From the NCBI GenBank assembly GCA_937922745.1, contig CALAJO010000029.1, positions 1 through 37,353 of the forward strand: 37,353 bases of DNA, written 5' to 3'. A model generated the notes under the pieces. It had not been told where the DNA came from. It saw only the letters and a program-made list of their open reading frames with translations, and made no database searches. This DNA comes from an uncultured cyanobacterium (GTDB taxonomy: Bacteria; Cyanobacteriota; Vampirovibrionia; Vampirovibrionales; JAGQHJ01). The number at the start of each line of letters is the position of its first letter. Positions within the stretch are counted from its first letter, which is position 1. The translations under genes were made by a program, and so were the position numbers. Shown here piece by piece: positions 15,837 through 24,019 of the stretch.

Positions 15837-16943
15837 TTATGAGCCGGGTAGGCCAAATGCTTCCATAAAGCCGTTGTAATGTAGACTTTGATTGGTCTGA
15901 GGGTCATAAGGCTGGTCATCGGCATAGTGGTATAACACGTGAAGGAGCGGTGCAAAGGGTGAGTATTGCTGCATTTGACTAACTTTATCAAGTAACAGGC
16001 TTGAAGCAGTTCGTAAATGCGCACGCTCATAGCTTAGAAGTGGCTGAACTGGAATATCAGCATCGGCTGTTTCAGGATGAGTCAGTGTAAGCGGCATCAG
16101 CGTACTAATAATACGATTCACTGCGATGTAAGGCGCTACTTCTTTTGGGTTATCTTGAGGATAACCGCTAATCTCATAAATAAGGGCTTTTAGTAAGTAA
16201 GCAGCGCGTGTTTCAGCATCTTGCCTCATTGTTTGGGTCGCAATCGCTTCGGCCCGCTCTGCAAAGTTAGGTAGCTGCTGCCTGCAGTGGGTTTTAAGTT
16301 GCTCCAGTTTTTCGTTGATGGCGTCAACCACATCCGGTCTATCGCCGGATTTTAATTGAATACCCTGAAGCCACTTCAGCAACGCGGCATTGCGGGTTGT
16401 TGGATCCGTTTCTCTTGAAATGACCTCATTCAGAGGATTATGATTCTCATTTTTCAGCAGGTTGGGCAGTAAGGCTTCTAAACGCTGGGCAAGCTGTTTT
16501 GCCTGTTTTGGTGCCCTGGGGATAAATGATTCAATAATCAGGACTGACAAGAGCATTTGCTCAAGCAGTTTGATGTTTCGCGCAGCTCCCTCATTAGTAG
16601 GCACTTCCTTGCCTTGTTGCTTTTCCGGCTGGATGATTTGTTGGGCCAAATCCAAAGTTCGGCTTGAAGAGACATTCGGCCCACTGCCGATGGAAGTCGC
16701 TTTTTGAGTACTGCGTTGCCTATTGCTGCCATATTGCTGATTTAGGGATTCAGAGATGGATTCCAATGCGCTCAAAATTACATCTTTGGTGGGATAAGTA
16801 TGTGTCAATAGGCGTTTTGCTTGTCGAACTGCAATATCCTCTACGGTCAAGCCGCTATACCGGGGCTTTGTTGACGGGTTAACCTGTAAAGGATGGGTAT
16901 AGCACGTATTTGGAGTGATTAAATTGTGCTGATAAATTCTCAT
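15837..16943 (-). CDS. hypothetical helical protein, paralogue of its neighbour
   Basis: 368 residues from the ATG at 16943; a GTG at 16952, just one base past the upstream stop, is an alternative, and neither has a clear Shine-Dalgarno, so translation may be coupled. The protein is helical, with a polar Gln/Ser/Thr-rich stretch near 75-115. It shares a spaced pattern with the upstream gene: LLEQMLLSVLIIESFI, then RLEALLPNLLKNE, then SRETDPTTRNAALLKWLQ, then a C-terminal block with YSPFAPLLHVLYH. No known domain or enzyme motif is seen. A sampled line is 38% GC, low for this window. Function unknown. Confidence 0.82.
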   Translation of the reverse strand: MRIYQHNLITPNTCYTHPLQVNPSTKPRYSGLTVEDIAVRQAKRLLTHTYPTKDVILSALESISESLNQQYGSNRQRSTQKATSIGSGPNVSSSRTLDLAQQIIQPEKQQGKEVPTNEGAARNIKLLEQMLLSVLIIESFIPRAPKQAKQLAQRLEALLPNLLKNENHNPLNEVISRETDPTTRNAALLKWLQGIQLKSGDRPDVVDAINEKLEQLKTHCRQQLPNFAERAEAIATQTMRQDAETRAAYLLKALIYEISGYPQDNPKEVAPYIAVNRIISTLMPLTLTHPETADADIPVQPLLSYERAHLRTASSLLLDKVSQMQQYSPFAPLLHVLYHYADDQPYDPQTNQSLHYNGFMEAFGLPGS

Positions 16944-16953
16944 GGGCGTCACG

Positions 16954-18048
16954 CTAATGGTTGATTAACATTCCAAGGGTTTGGCTAGAAAGTCGACGAT
17001 GGGTTGCAAAAGAGAGCATTATTTGCCGGAGCGGGTTAGTGGGGGTATAGTTTCCATCCTGGTCAAATGTGGTGAGCAACTGTTGTGCCCTCTCGCCTAG
17101 GTGGTTTGGGGTAAAATCTTCGGTACCAGCCTGAGGTGATAACTGGGTTGCCAAGGCCGAGGTAATGGCTTGTAAAGCAACATTGGGCATCTCTTCAGGA
17201 TCGTAATACGTGATGTTTTCCCCTTCTCTCATTAAAAATTGGGTTAATTGTTGTAGCAAAGTTGCGGCTTGTTCGCTAGAGTTTTGTTTTTCCTTCATAC
17301 CAGTTATTAAACGCTTTGCTGTATCGCGCGCTGTTTGATCCAAGTACGCACTGACTTGGTTTTCAATGTCTGTTATCAGACGGGTGGTTGTTTCATCCAG
17401 CACATCCTTGGGGATTTGCTGAAGTTGTTGTTGCAGTGCATAAAGCTGCGCTCGTGAATTGCCGCGCTGCAAACAGCTATCAAAAGCAGTGGCACGGGGC
17501 TCACGTGATGAGGGTTCACGCACAATCTGTTGCCGTATGAAATTGGCCAGGAAGTCTTCAAGACGATCAGAAGGATTTGGGTTGTTATTCTGGCTCAATA
17601 CACCTTCTAGCAAGGTATGGCAAAGGATGACCTGCTCCAGCATGCTAATGGCCTGCTTCACCACTTCAGCATCATCGTCAAAATCATCAATGAGATTTAT
17701 TGTGGCTGTCTTTGTAATCTTTGGGCCTATGGGTTCGGCACTGCTTGCCTCGGTAGGTTTTGCCTCTTGTAAACCCTTGGCAGCCTTTTTGGAGGCTTTA
17801 GGATCATGCCGAAGAATGGCTAAATGGATTTCCCGCAAGGCATCTAAAGCATTGTTAGTGGTGGGCAGAGTTTTCAGTAAAACGGTGTGCGCTTTTTCGG
17901 TTGCTTTCTGGCTAAGGGTTACACCGGCAAAGCGAACAAAGGTATCCTGAGTTGCAGGTGATAACCCGGCCATGTGACGCTTGGTAGTGCTTGCGGGTTG
18001 AACTTGGAGGCGTTGTAAGTGGGTAAGTGCAGACAAATACACAGTCAT
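16954..18048 (-). CDS. hypothetical helical protein, paralogue of its neighbour
   Basis: 364 residues from the ATG at 18048. GAGGA directly abuts this ATG; a GTG at 18042 would sit six bases after it, so the true start may be two codons in. Residues about 90-125 are charged and probably disordered (LIDDFDDDAEVV), followed by long helices. MLEQVILCHTLLEGVL, RLEDFLANFIRQQ, SREPRATAFDSCLQ and a C-terminal YTPTNPLRQIMLSF match the same blocks in the downstream gene, which points to an old tandem duplication. No known domain. It is divergent from the 18268 gene. Confidence 0.82.
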   Translation of the reverse strand: MTVYLSALTHLQRLQVQPASTTKRHMAGLSPATQDTFVRFAGVTLSQKATEKAHTVLLKTLPTTNNALDALREIHLAILRHDPKASKKAAKGLQEAKPTEASSAEPIGPKITKTATINLIDDFDDDAEVVKQAISMLEQVILCHTLLEGVLSQNNNPNPSDRLEDFLANFIRQQIVREPSSREPRATAFDSCLQRGNSRAQLYALQQQLQQIPKDVLDETTTRLITDIENQVSAYLDQTARDTAKRLITGMKEKQNSSEQAATLLQQLTQFLMREGENITYYDPEEMPNVALQAITSALATQLSPQAGTEDFTPNHLGERAQQLLTTFDQDGNYTPTNPLRQIMLSFATHRRLSSQTLGMLINH

Positions 18049-18267
18049 TCCTCGGATAAAACATGAGTGCGTACATCAATAAATGCCCTCCATATCAAAA
18101 ATTGCTTACACGCGATAACATAGAACGATTTATTATTTGGATTCACCCATAGTTCGGCTAGGAGAGGGTTTCAAAATACTTGTAACAAATTTAAAATAAA
18201 CGCTCAAATTTTTCCCTTCAGGCAGTTTCTATATACATAGAAGGGTAACGTGGGAAAAAGGTTGGGG

Positions 18268-18882
18268 ATGACGATGGAAAATACACAAGCAGTACAGGTT
18301 CAGACAACATCACAACAGCCGGTTCATCAGCCGATGATGGGGCATCCCGGCATGGGGAACCCGATTTCGATGCAGGCCGCTTATGATGCGGATCTCACCA
18401 TTTTGCCAGCGGAGCGCATTGCGGTGGACGCATTGGTAAAAGCTTACAGACAGTTTTCCAGCATTGCAGAGCATTATAAGCCCTATCCGGCTGGGCTGAT
18501 TCGCGAATTTGTGGAAGGCATCCACTGGGCGCAGCTGGCCGTGGGGACAGTGCGGTTTTATCACGCGCTGAACCAGGAATACCGGTTAAACCTGCCTTCG
18601 GATAATACCGAGAACCTGCGCGTCAAGGATGCGATTACAACACCGGAGCGTTTGGCCGTATTAAAAGCCTGGAGCGCCCAGTTCAACGAGTCCCTGGTGT
18701 TTAAGCAGTATCCCGCCGGATATACGGTTATTCTGCGTAACCTGCTGGCCGCATGGGAACAGATGCTGGCTTTGACGGAGCAATTCCCGGATCAGCATGT
18801 GTATGACGACTTTAAACGTGGCATCCTGCGTTGTGAATCCGTCCTGAACCGGCTTCATCACGGCAGCGTAATTTCAAATTAA
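18268..18882 (+). CDS. hypothetical protein
   Basis: 204 residues from the ATG at 18268 (AAAGG six bases upstream). The ATG at 18274 and a GTG at 18250 are alternatives. Residues 1-35 are rich in Gln, Pro, Met and Gly (QQPVHQPMMGHPGMGNP) and look disordered. The remaining 170 residues form a compact helical domain with aromatic-rich segments such as VEGIHWAQLAVGTVRFYHAL and ILRNLLAAWEQMLALTEQF. No signal peptide, membrane segment or known motif is visible. It is a single gene divergent from the paralogue pair. Function unknown. Confidence 0.82.
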   Translation: MTMENTQAVQVQTTSQQPVHQPMMGHPGMGNPISMQAAYDADLTILPAERIAVDALVKAYRQFSSIAEHYKPYPAGLIREFVEGIHWAQLAVGTVRFYHALNQEYRLNLPSDNTENLRVKDAITTPERLAVLKAWSAQFNESLVFKQYPAGYTVILRNLLAAWEQMLALTEQFPDQHVYDDFKRGILRCESVLNRLHHGSVISN

Positions 18883-18938
18883 TTCCTGTCAGGATTAACG
18901 GGCTCAGGTTGAAGCGCAACTGATAATTGCGAATGGGC

Positions 18939-20027
18939 TTAGAAATTTAGCTTTAAAATCCGGCTGCTGTCGCCCTGGGTAATATCTACTGGCGATGTCC
19001 CGCGGGCAAATTGAACGACCACGCGCACCGTCCGTTCATCAAACTGCCCTGCGCGCACGTTCAGGATGTTCGGGTGCATAACGGGAATGACGCGGGTTGC
19101 CAGGGATTTATTGGCGATCGCGGCCGGGGCGATATCCACGACATAGCGGCTGGGGTCGGAGAGTACAAACGCCCGCTGCACCTGGAACGGAACCTGACGG
19201 GATTTGAGAACGAGGCTTTCGTCTTCGAAGAAGATGTCGTCAATAATGCTTACACTCTGGGCGGGAACGGCCCCGATGACGGTTTCAACCATATCCCGGC
19301 CTGCGGGTTGGCTCACCGGGTTTTGAGGCTGCGCAAGCCCGTCCGGTTCACTGAAGGTTGATGTTGCTGGGCTGGTATTCCCTGTTGCCTGGGACAGGAA
19401 TAAACCGGAGGAGGCCGGTTGCGATGAGGTGGTAGCCACGCGACGGCTGGGTTCCGACGTCATGCCACGCAGGCTTAGGTCGCTCTCATCGGGATTGGTG
19501 GTGATCGCCACTTGCTTGGCGGGCTCCACTTCAGGCGGCTTGGCGCTGGCTTTGGCAGCAGGTTGGGTGACGGCTGTCACTACTTGCGGTTCGGATTGCG
19601 CGCGGGTAAAGGCCATTTTAACGCCGGTATCGCTCGGCGTTAAGTTAAACGGGAAATACGGCGAATTGCTGTAGAGGTTCATGGTTACGGCCACGGCAGG
19701 CACACCGCTCAAGGCGCGCTGCTCCATGCGGATTGCCCTGACCAGCGGGTCGTTTTTCACCTCAATCACCTGGGGAGAAGGCTGCAAGATCGTCCGGGGC
19801 AAAATAAACTCTATCTGTTTGCGTTTTGGATGGTGTTTGACCTTTTCGGGTGTTAATGGGGTATGGCCATTGTTTTCGATGGCGAACTCCCCTGTTTTGG
19901 CGTCGAACATGGTTTTATTGATTTGCACCAGGCTGGCGGCAGGATCGGCAACGGCAATTGCGGAAAGCAGAATGATTCCCAAGGCGCCGGACACAACAGG
20001 ACGAACGGATAGGTGAAGCTTCTTCAT
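18939..20027 (-). CDS. AMIN-domain periplasmic protein
   Basis: 362 residues. Residues 1-27 are a classic signal peptide (MKKLHLSVRP followed by SGALGIILLSAIAVA). Residues about 30-140 and about 265-362 both resemble AMIN domains; the second is clearer, with SRYVVDIAPAAI, NILNVRAGQFDERTVRVVVQ and a closing RILKLNF. Between them lies a 120-residue Pro/Ser/Thr/Gln-rich linker. AMIN domains bind peptidoglycan and place amidases or secretin pores in the envelope. No amidase or secretin domain is attached, so this looks like an adaptor. A 12-base direct repeat lies just upstream of the start. Confidence 0.85.
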   Translation of the reverse strand: MKKLHLSVRPVVSGALGIILLSAIAVADPAASLVQINKTMFDAKTGEFAIENNGHTPLTPEKVKHHPKRKQIEFILPRTILQPSPQVIEVKNDPLVRAIRMEQRALSGVPAVAVTMNLYSNSPYFPFNLTPSDTGVKMAFTRAQSEPQVVTAVTQPAAKASAKPPEVEPAKQVAITTNPDESDLSLRGMTSEPSRRVATTSSQPASSGLFLSQATGNTSPATSTFSEPDGLAQPQNPVSQPAGRDMVETVIGAVPAQSVSIIDDIFFEDESLVLKSRQVPFQVQRAFVLSDPSRYVVDIAPAAIANKSLATRVIPVMHPNILNVRAGQFDERTVRVVVQFARGTSPVDITQGDSSRILKLNF

Positions 20028-20036
20028 TGGACTCTC

Positions 20037-20077
20037 TCATACCTCATCGATTTAAAAAATTAGCGTCATACCTCATC
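20037..20077 (-). repeat. 12-base direct repeat upstream of the AMIN gene
   Basis: TCATACCTCATC occurs perfectly at 20037-20048 and 20066-20077, with starts 29 bases apart. The nearer copy is ten bases from the AMIN start codon. It could be a regulator site or a small duplication. Confidence 0.5.
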
Positions 20078-20430
20078 ATACCATCCCAAACACAACTGGA
20101 ATCGGCTGCTGTCAAAATTCCAAACCGATTTCCCCATCGTTGATTTTTGTCCACGTTATACCATCGCGTCACCTGTAGATTAGATAGGTGGCTAATATCC
20201 ATGTAAGCACGTCTAATGCTAATATAAACATGCAATGGTTAGGAAAAACGAGGGGCCTTTTACACATAGGCTTTCAATAAGAGGGAAAACAACCGTAAAG
20301 ATTGCATTCGAGCCTTTTAAAGGTTCGCTTCAGGGTTGGCACAATCTTTGGGTAAAAGCGCCCCTCCCTTTTTAACCGTTCTATAGGCATAGGCCTTCAG
20401 GTGAGTTAGATAACGAGGAGACTCTTATCG
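20078..20430 (+). other. intergenic region with no gene seen
   Basis: This 350-base stretch separates the AMIN gene from the small gene at 20431. I see no convincing reading frame. It holds the palindromic stem GAGCCTTT/AAAGGTTC near 20310-20325 and TTGGCAC followed by TTTGGG near 20336, with the spacing but not the full bases of a sigma54 site. Promoters for both flanking genes must lie here but I cannot place them with confidence. Confidence 0.4.
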
Positions 20431-20604
20431 ATGGTTACGTCCAACAAAAGCTATTCTTCCTTAAATCGCCGCGCAGGCACCCGCAATTTAGGACATCTCA
20501 CTTTTAGAGAACGGCATGAAGTGGAATTTGAACCCAACCGCGACCCGGTTTTCGAAATTTTAGACAGGGAGACAAACGAGGGACTATCACAAGCTGCTTA
20601 TTAA
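20431..20604 (+). CDS. small protein of 57 residues
   Basis: ATG at 20431 with GAGGAG about ten bases upstream opens a frame of 57 residues ending in TAA. It begins MVTSNKSYSSLNRRAG and contains GHLTFRERHEVEFEPN followed by RDPVFEILDRETNE. It is polar and charged, with no membrane segment or signal. A good intrinsic terminator follows 36 bases later, so this is a complete small transcription unit. I recognise no family. It is too short for many gene finders. Confidence 0.65.
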   Translation: MVTSNKSYSSLNRRAGTRNLGHLTFRERHEVEFEPNRDPVFEILDRETNEGLSQAAY

Positions 20605-20639
20605 TTTCTACGGAGTGTATATGCTTAAGTGATTCAGTT

Positions 20640-20666
20640 TGCCCCGCAAGGGGCATTTTCTTTTTG
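20640..20666 (+). terminator. intrinsic terminator of the small gene
   Basis: TGCCCC (20640-20645) pairs with GGGGCA (20650-20655) around a GCAA tetraloop, followed by TTTTCTTTTTG. Confidence 0.8.
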
Positions 20667-20671
20667 TAATA

Positions 20672-21133
20672 TCACTGAACGACGCGAACGGGTGTCCCGA
20701 TATCCACGTTATCAAAAATGGTCTTTAAATCTTCTTCGGATAAGGTAATTGCCGTATCTCCCATCATCACTGTATCGCTGCCGGATTGATCAACCAGGTT
20801 GAGCGTTTGCCCCTTGGCATCTTCCACCGAGATAATGGGGCTGGCTTGTGCCGGGAGATTCATGCCCACCAGGTGTTCATGGGGCATGCCATCAATGCTG
20901 AAGTCTACTTTATTGGCCACTTCGTACTCTTTTTGCATCTTTAAAGCCTGTGGCCGGGAAGTTTGGAATGGATAGGACTCAATCATGCTGCTTCCGGAGA
21001 AGACTTTAACGCGCTTCTCGGAAACATCAATCTCCACGTGGGTATCCTGGGTGGCGATGGCCCAAACCGGTAAAGATGTTGTGCCGGCCAAAAGCATCAT
21101 GGCGGTTATTGTGCTGAACAACACGGTTTTCAT
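20672..21133 (-). CDS. secreted protein resembling an inactive L,D-transpeptidase (YkuD) domain
   Basis: 153 residues. Residues 1-25 are a signal peptide ending near PVWA. The mature part opens with HVEIDVSEKRVKVFSGSSMI, the pattern that starts YkuD domains, where a strand-turn-strand reads like VDLSEQRLYVYENGK. It closes with MGDTAITLSEEDLKTIFDNV then DIGTPVRVV, which lines up with the YkuD end SHGCIRLSNEDAKELYDLV then PVGTPVVI. The catalytic His, Gly, Cys and Arg of that end are replaced by Asp, Thr, Ala and Thr, and no cysteine remains in the mature protein. A non-catalytic peptidoglycan-binding or regulatory role is my inference. AAGGGG lies ten bases before the ATG. It is second in a pair with the 21155 gene. 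Confidence 0.8.
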   Translation of the reverse strand: MKTVLFSTITAMMLLAGTTSLPVWAIATQDTHVEIDVSEKRVKVFSGSSMIESYPFQTSRPQALKMQKEYEVANKVDFSIDGMPHEHLVGMNLPAQASPIISVEDAKGQTLNLVDQSGSDTVMMGDTAITLSEEDLKTIFDNVDIGTPVRVVQ

Positions 21134-21154
21134 AATATTGAGCCCCTTCTTAAT

Positions 21155-21616
21155 TTACCAATACCCACGAATCATGGGCGACTTGTCCTGAATTTCCTCG
21201 GTTTCTGCTGTAATGGCTTCCCGTGTGCCTAGGATTGCGGATTGAGACAAATCTTGCGCGATGACATCTTCACCGGCTTGAGTGGACAGCCGAAACTCTG
21301 ATGGCGGTGTAACGGCCTGAACCGTAAACGTTCTGACCGATAACGGGTTGATCGCTTGTTCAACGTCCAAGCTGTCAATCAAGAACAGTACGGTTTGCGG
21401 CCTTAAGTTAAGAACGTGAAAAAGGTAGGCCGGGCTTTCCGCATCGGAAGTGTTGATAAGGGAAACGGATGCGGAGTCCGTCTCTCCTATAATCACTTCC
21501 ACGGTATTATCCTGGGCATTGGCCTGCCCTAATAATACAGTCCCTAAAAGGCAAACGCCTGGCAGGATATTTCGAATACCGTTTTCTCTTCTCATGGACG
21601 CTTGCCCCAAAAGCAT
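21155..21616 (-). CDS. small secreted protein
   Basis: 153 residues from the ATG at 21616, with AAGGG a few bases upstream; the ATG at 21595 is a good alternative. The hydrophobic stretch ILPGVCLLGTVLLGQANA followed by Gln is a signal peptide with a typical Ala-x-Ala end. The mature part looks beta-rich (EVIIGETDSASVSLIN, YLFHVLNLRPQTVLFLIDSL), a pattern sometimes seen in cupredoxin-like or Ig-like secreted domains, but I cannot assign a family. It lies 21 bases upstream of the YkuD-like gene, so both are probably exported together. Function unknown. Confidence 0.78.
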   Translation of the reverse strand: MLLGQASMRRENGIRNILPGVCLLGTVLLGQANAQDNTVEVIIGETDSASVSLINTSDAESPAYLFHVLNLRPQTVLFLIDSLDVEQAINPLSVRTFTVQAVTPPSEFRLSTQAGEDVIAQDLSQSAILGTREAITAETEEIQDKSPMIRGYW

Positions 21617-21729
21617 TCATCCCTTTGTTATCCTAGTTTAGCAAGGTTTTAAGCGGGGCTAAATCCGTTAACTTTCTACAACCTGCTGGCCATCCGACTA
21701 GGATGTATTAGGCGTTGGTCTAGTGGTTT

Positions 21730-21761
21730 AAAAACAAAACCGCCCCTGTTTAAGCGGCGGT
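21730..21761 (-). terminator. intrinsic terminator after purB
   Basis: On the minus strand ACCGCC (21756-21761) pairs with GGCGGT (21739-21744) around an eleven-base loop, followed by TTTGTTTTT. Confidence 0.75.
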
Positions 21762-21787
21762 CTGTTCAAACTGGACATCCTCGTGGG

Positions 21788-23119
21788 CTATGCCGGCACA
21801 GCGTGGGCCATTTTGGCCGATTGCGGCGCTTCAAACCGGGCAAAGATCCGATCGGCATGCTGCAACATCCGAGCAACATCGAAGCACTCGGCGATATCGG
21901 TTTTCTCTAATCGCTGGGTCACTTCCGGGTCGTTCAGCAAATTGCTGCGAAAGTTGCCTTCGGGGGCTTGCCAGGCGGCATGCGCGTTGCGCTGCACAAT
22001 GAGATAAGCCTCCTCGCGGGTCAGTCCTTTTTGGATCAAGGCCAGCAAGACCTGTTGCGAGAATACGATTCCGCCCTTTAGCTGCATATTTCTGGCCATG
22101 TTCTCCGGGTACACTTGCAAGTCTTTAATAATGCCGGTAAATCGGGCCAGCATGTAATCCATCAGGATAGTCGCATCGGGCAGCACAACCCGCTCGACCG
22201 AGCTGTGACTGATATCCCGCTCGTGCCAGAGCGCAATGTTTTCCATCATCGGCAAGGCGTAGGAGCGAACCAGCCGGGCCAAGCCGGTGATGTTCTCGCT
22301 GCCTACCGGATTGCGCTTGTGAGGCATGGCAGAAGACCCTTTTTGCCCTTTGGTAAAGGGCTCCTCCACTTCCAATACTTCGGAGCGCTGAAGATGGCGG
22401 ATTTCCACGGCAAACTTTTCCATTGAGCTGGCGAGAAGCGCCAGATCCGACAGGAAGGCCGCGTGTAGATCTCGCTGGATAATTTGGGTAGACACATTGG
22501 CGGGCTTCAGATCCAGCTTTTCACACGTCAACCGCTCGACTTCAGGGTCAATGGCGCTATAGGTGCCAACCGGACCGCTAACCATTCCATAGCGCAACCC
22601 TTCGATGCTGGCTTCCAATCGCTTGCGATGGCGCAGCAGTTCGTCGTACCAAACCAGGAGCTTCAAGCCAAAGGTAGTCGGCTCGGCATGGATGCCGTGG
22701 GAACGCCCAATGGTTGGGGTGTGCTTGTGTTTGCAGGCTTGCTCCCATATGGTTTGGGTTAACGTATCCAGTCGATCGAGGATCATTTGGCCGGCTTTGC
22801 CAAGTTGAAGGGCCAGGGCCGTATCAATCAGGTCGGAGCTGGTCATCCCCATATGGATATAACGCCCGTTTTCTCCGACAAATTCGTTGACCGAGGTGAG
22901 AAACGCAATGATATCGTGCTTGACTTCGGCCTCAATCGTGTTAATCCGGTCGACATCAAAGCGGGCTTTGGCACGCACGTCCTGGGACACACCGGCAGGC
23001 ACATAACCCAAAGTTTCCTGCACTTCCAGCACAACCAGCTCCACTTCCAGCCAGGTCTGGTAACGGGCTTCCTGGCTCCAGAGCGCGCCCATTTCGGGTA
23101 ACGTATACCGTTCAATCAT
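21788..23119 (-). CDS. purB: adenylosuccinate lyase
   Basis: 443 residues, typical of the short bacterial form. It catalyses two steps of purine synthesis: SAICAR to AICAR, and adenylosuccinate to AMP, each releasing fumarate. Landmarks are MIERYTLPEMGALWS at the start, the HMGMTSSDLIDTALALQL block near 90, GRSHGIHAEPTTFG near 140 with a catalytic histidine, and the fumarase-superfamily signature GSSAMPHKRNPVGSENITGL near 265. AGGAG lies nine bases before the ATG. It follows the transaldolase gene by 18 bases and ends in a good terminator. The enzyme appears complete. Confidence 0.97.
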   Translation of the reverse strand: MIERYTLPEMGALWSQEARYQTWLEVELVVLEVQETLGYVPAGVSQDVRAKARFDVDRINTIEAEVKHDIIAFLTSVNEFVGENGRYIHMGMTSSDLIDTALALQLGKAGQMILDRLDTLTQTIWEQACKHKHTPTIGRSHGIHAEPTTFGLKLLVWYDELLRHRKRLEASIEGLRYGMVSGPVGTYSAIDPEVERLTCEKLDLKPANVSTQIIQRDLHAAFLSDLALLASSMEKFAVEIRHLQRSEVLEVEEPFTKGQKGSSAMPHKRNPVGSENITGLARLVRSYALPMMENIALWHERDISHSSVERVVLPDATILMDYMLARFTGIIKDLQVYPENMARNMQLKGGIVFSQQVLLALIQKGLTREEAYLIVQRNAHAAWQAPEGNFRSNLLNDPEVTQRLEKTDIAECFDVARMLQHADRIFARFEAPQSAKMAHAVPA

Positions 23120-23137
23120 CAGCTTTACTCCTGGCGA

Positions 23138-23803
23138 TTAAACGGCCAGCATGCCGGATTGCAGTTTGTCCCAGTCGGCTTTGAAGGCGGCAACACCTTT
23201 CTCCGTGAGCGGGTGCAGGTACATTTGTTGCAATACCTTGTAGGGAATGGTTGCAATATCCGCCCCGGCGGTTGCAGCCTGGGTAACATGCAGCGGATGG
23301 CGAATGCTGGCTGCCAAAACCTGGCTATCCATAGCATGAATGCCGATAATATTGGCCACTTCTTCGATAATGCCCATGCCGTCGAACCCGATGTCATCCA
23401 CACGGCCCACAAAGGAGCTGATAAACGTGGCGCCGGCGGCGGCGGCAAGTAACGCCTGGTTGGCCGAAAAAACTAGGGTAACATTCGTGTCGATGCCGTT
23501 ATCGGTAAAGTAGCGTACGGCCTTCATGCCTTCTTTCGTCATCGGGACTTTAACGGCAATGTTCTCTGCCCACTTGGAAAACTTCACGCCTTCTTCAATC
23601 ATGCCCTTGGCGTCTTCAGAAACCACTTCCACACTGATAGGGCCGTTGGGAACGAGGCCGGCAATCTCCTGGATAACCTTTTGGACATCCCCGTGGTTAT
23701 CCTTGGCAAGGAGGGTGGGGTTGGTCGTCACGCCAGAGATGGTTCCCCAGGATGCGGCGTCGCGAATCTCATCCAAATTGGCGCTATCAATAAACAGTTT
23801 CAT
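23138..23803 (-). CDS. tal: transaldolase / fructose-6-phosphate aldolase family protein
   Basis: 221 residues from MKLFIDSANL; the frame is open 19 codons further, but AGGAAGG before the ATG at 23803 fixes the start. This is the short transaldolase class (TalC/FSA). The Schiff-base lysine is K85 in NIAVKVPMTKEG. Other landmarks are GVTTNPTLLAK, VNVTLVFS-type NVTLVFSANQALLAAAAGA, ISSFVGRVDDIG and TIPYKVLQQM near the C-terminus. It would transfer dihydroxyacetone units in the non-oxidative pentose phosphate route or act as an aldolase; sequence cannot decide. It is the first gene of the tal-purB unit. Confidence 0.94.
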   Translation of the reverse strand: MKLFIDSANLDEIRDAASWGTISGVTTNPTLLAKDNHGDVQKVIQEIAGLVPNGPISVEVVSEDAKGMIEEGVKFSKWAENIAVKVPMTKEGMKAVRYFTDNGIDTNVTLVFSANQALLAAAAGATFISSFVGRVDDIGFDGMGIIEEVANIIGIHAMDSQVLAASIRHPLHVTQAATAGADIATIPYKVLQQMYLHPLTEKGVAAFKADWDKLQSGMLAV

Positions 23804-24019
23804 CGTATTCCTTCCTACTATCGTGATGTTACCGGCCTGACGCCGTAATTCTACCACCAAAGCGGCCCGCTGTCTTGCAATGCTCTATCGTGCATAAAAA
23901 ATGATTCGGACGCTGGAAAAACAATTCCCTTTGTTATTATTAAGCTGAAAGCTTTAATTTAGTCAAAATAATCGCTTGAGCCGTTTTTAAAAAGCATTAT
24001 TCACGCTAGGGCCTTAATT

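Noticed and set aside
20044-20235. Minus-strand open frame of 63 residues upstream of the AMIN gene
   Set aside because: No Shine-Dalgarno, atypical composition, and it covers the likely promoter and repeat region.
20336-20352. Sigma54-like promoter (TTGGCAC followed by TTTGGG at the right spacing) upstream of the 57-codon gene
   Set aside because: The -12 element has GG where GC is nearly invariant, and cyanobacterial relatives are known to lack sigma54. A genome search for rpoN would decide.
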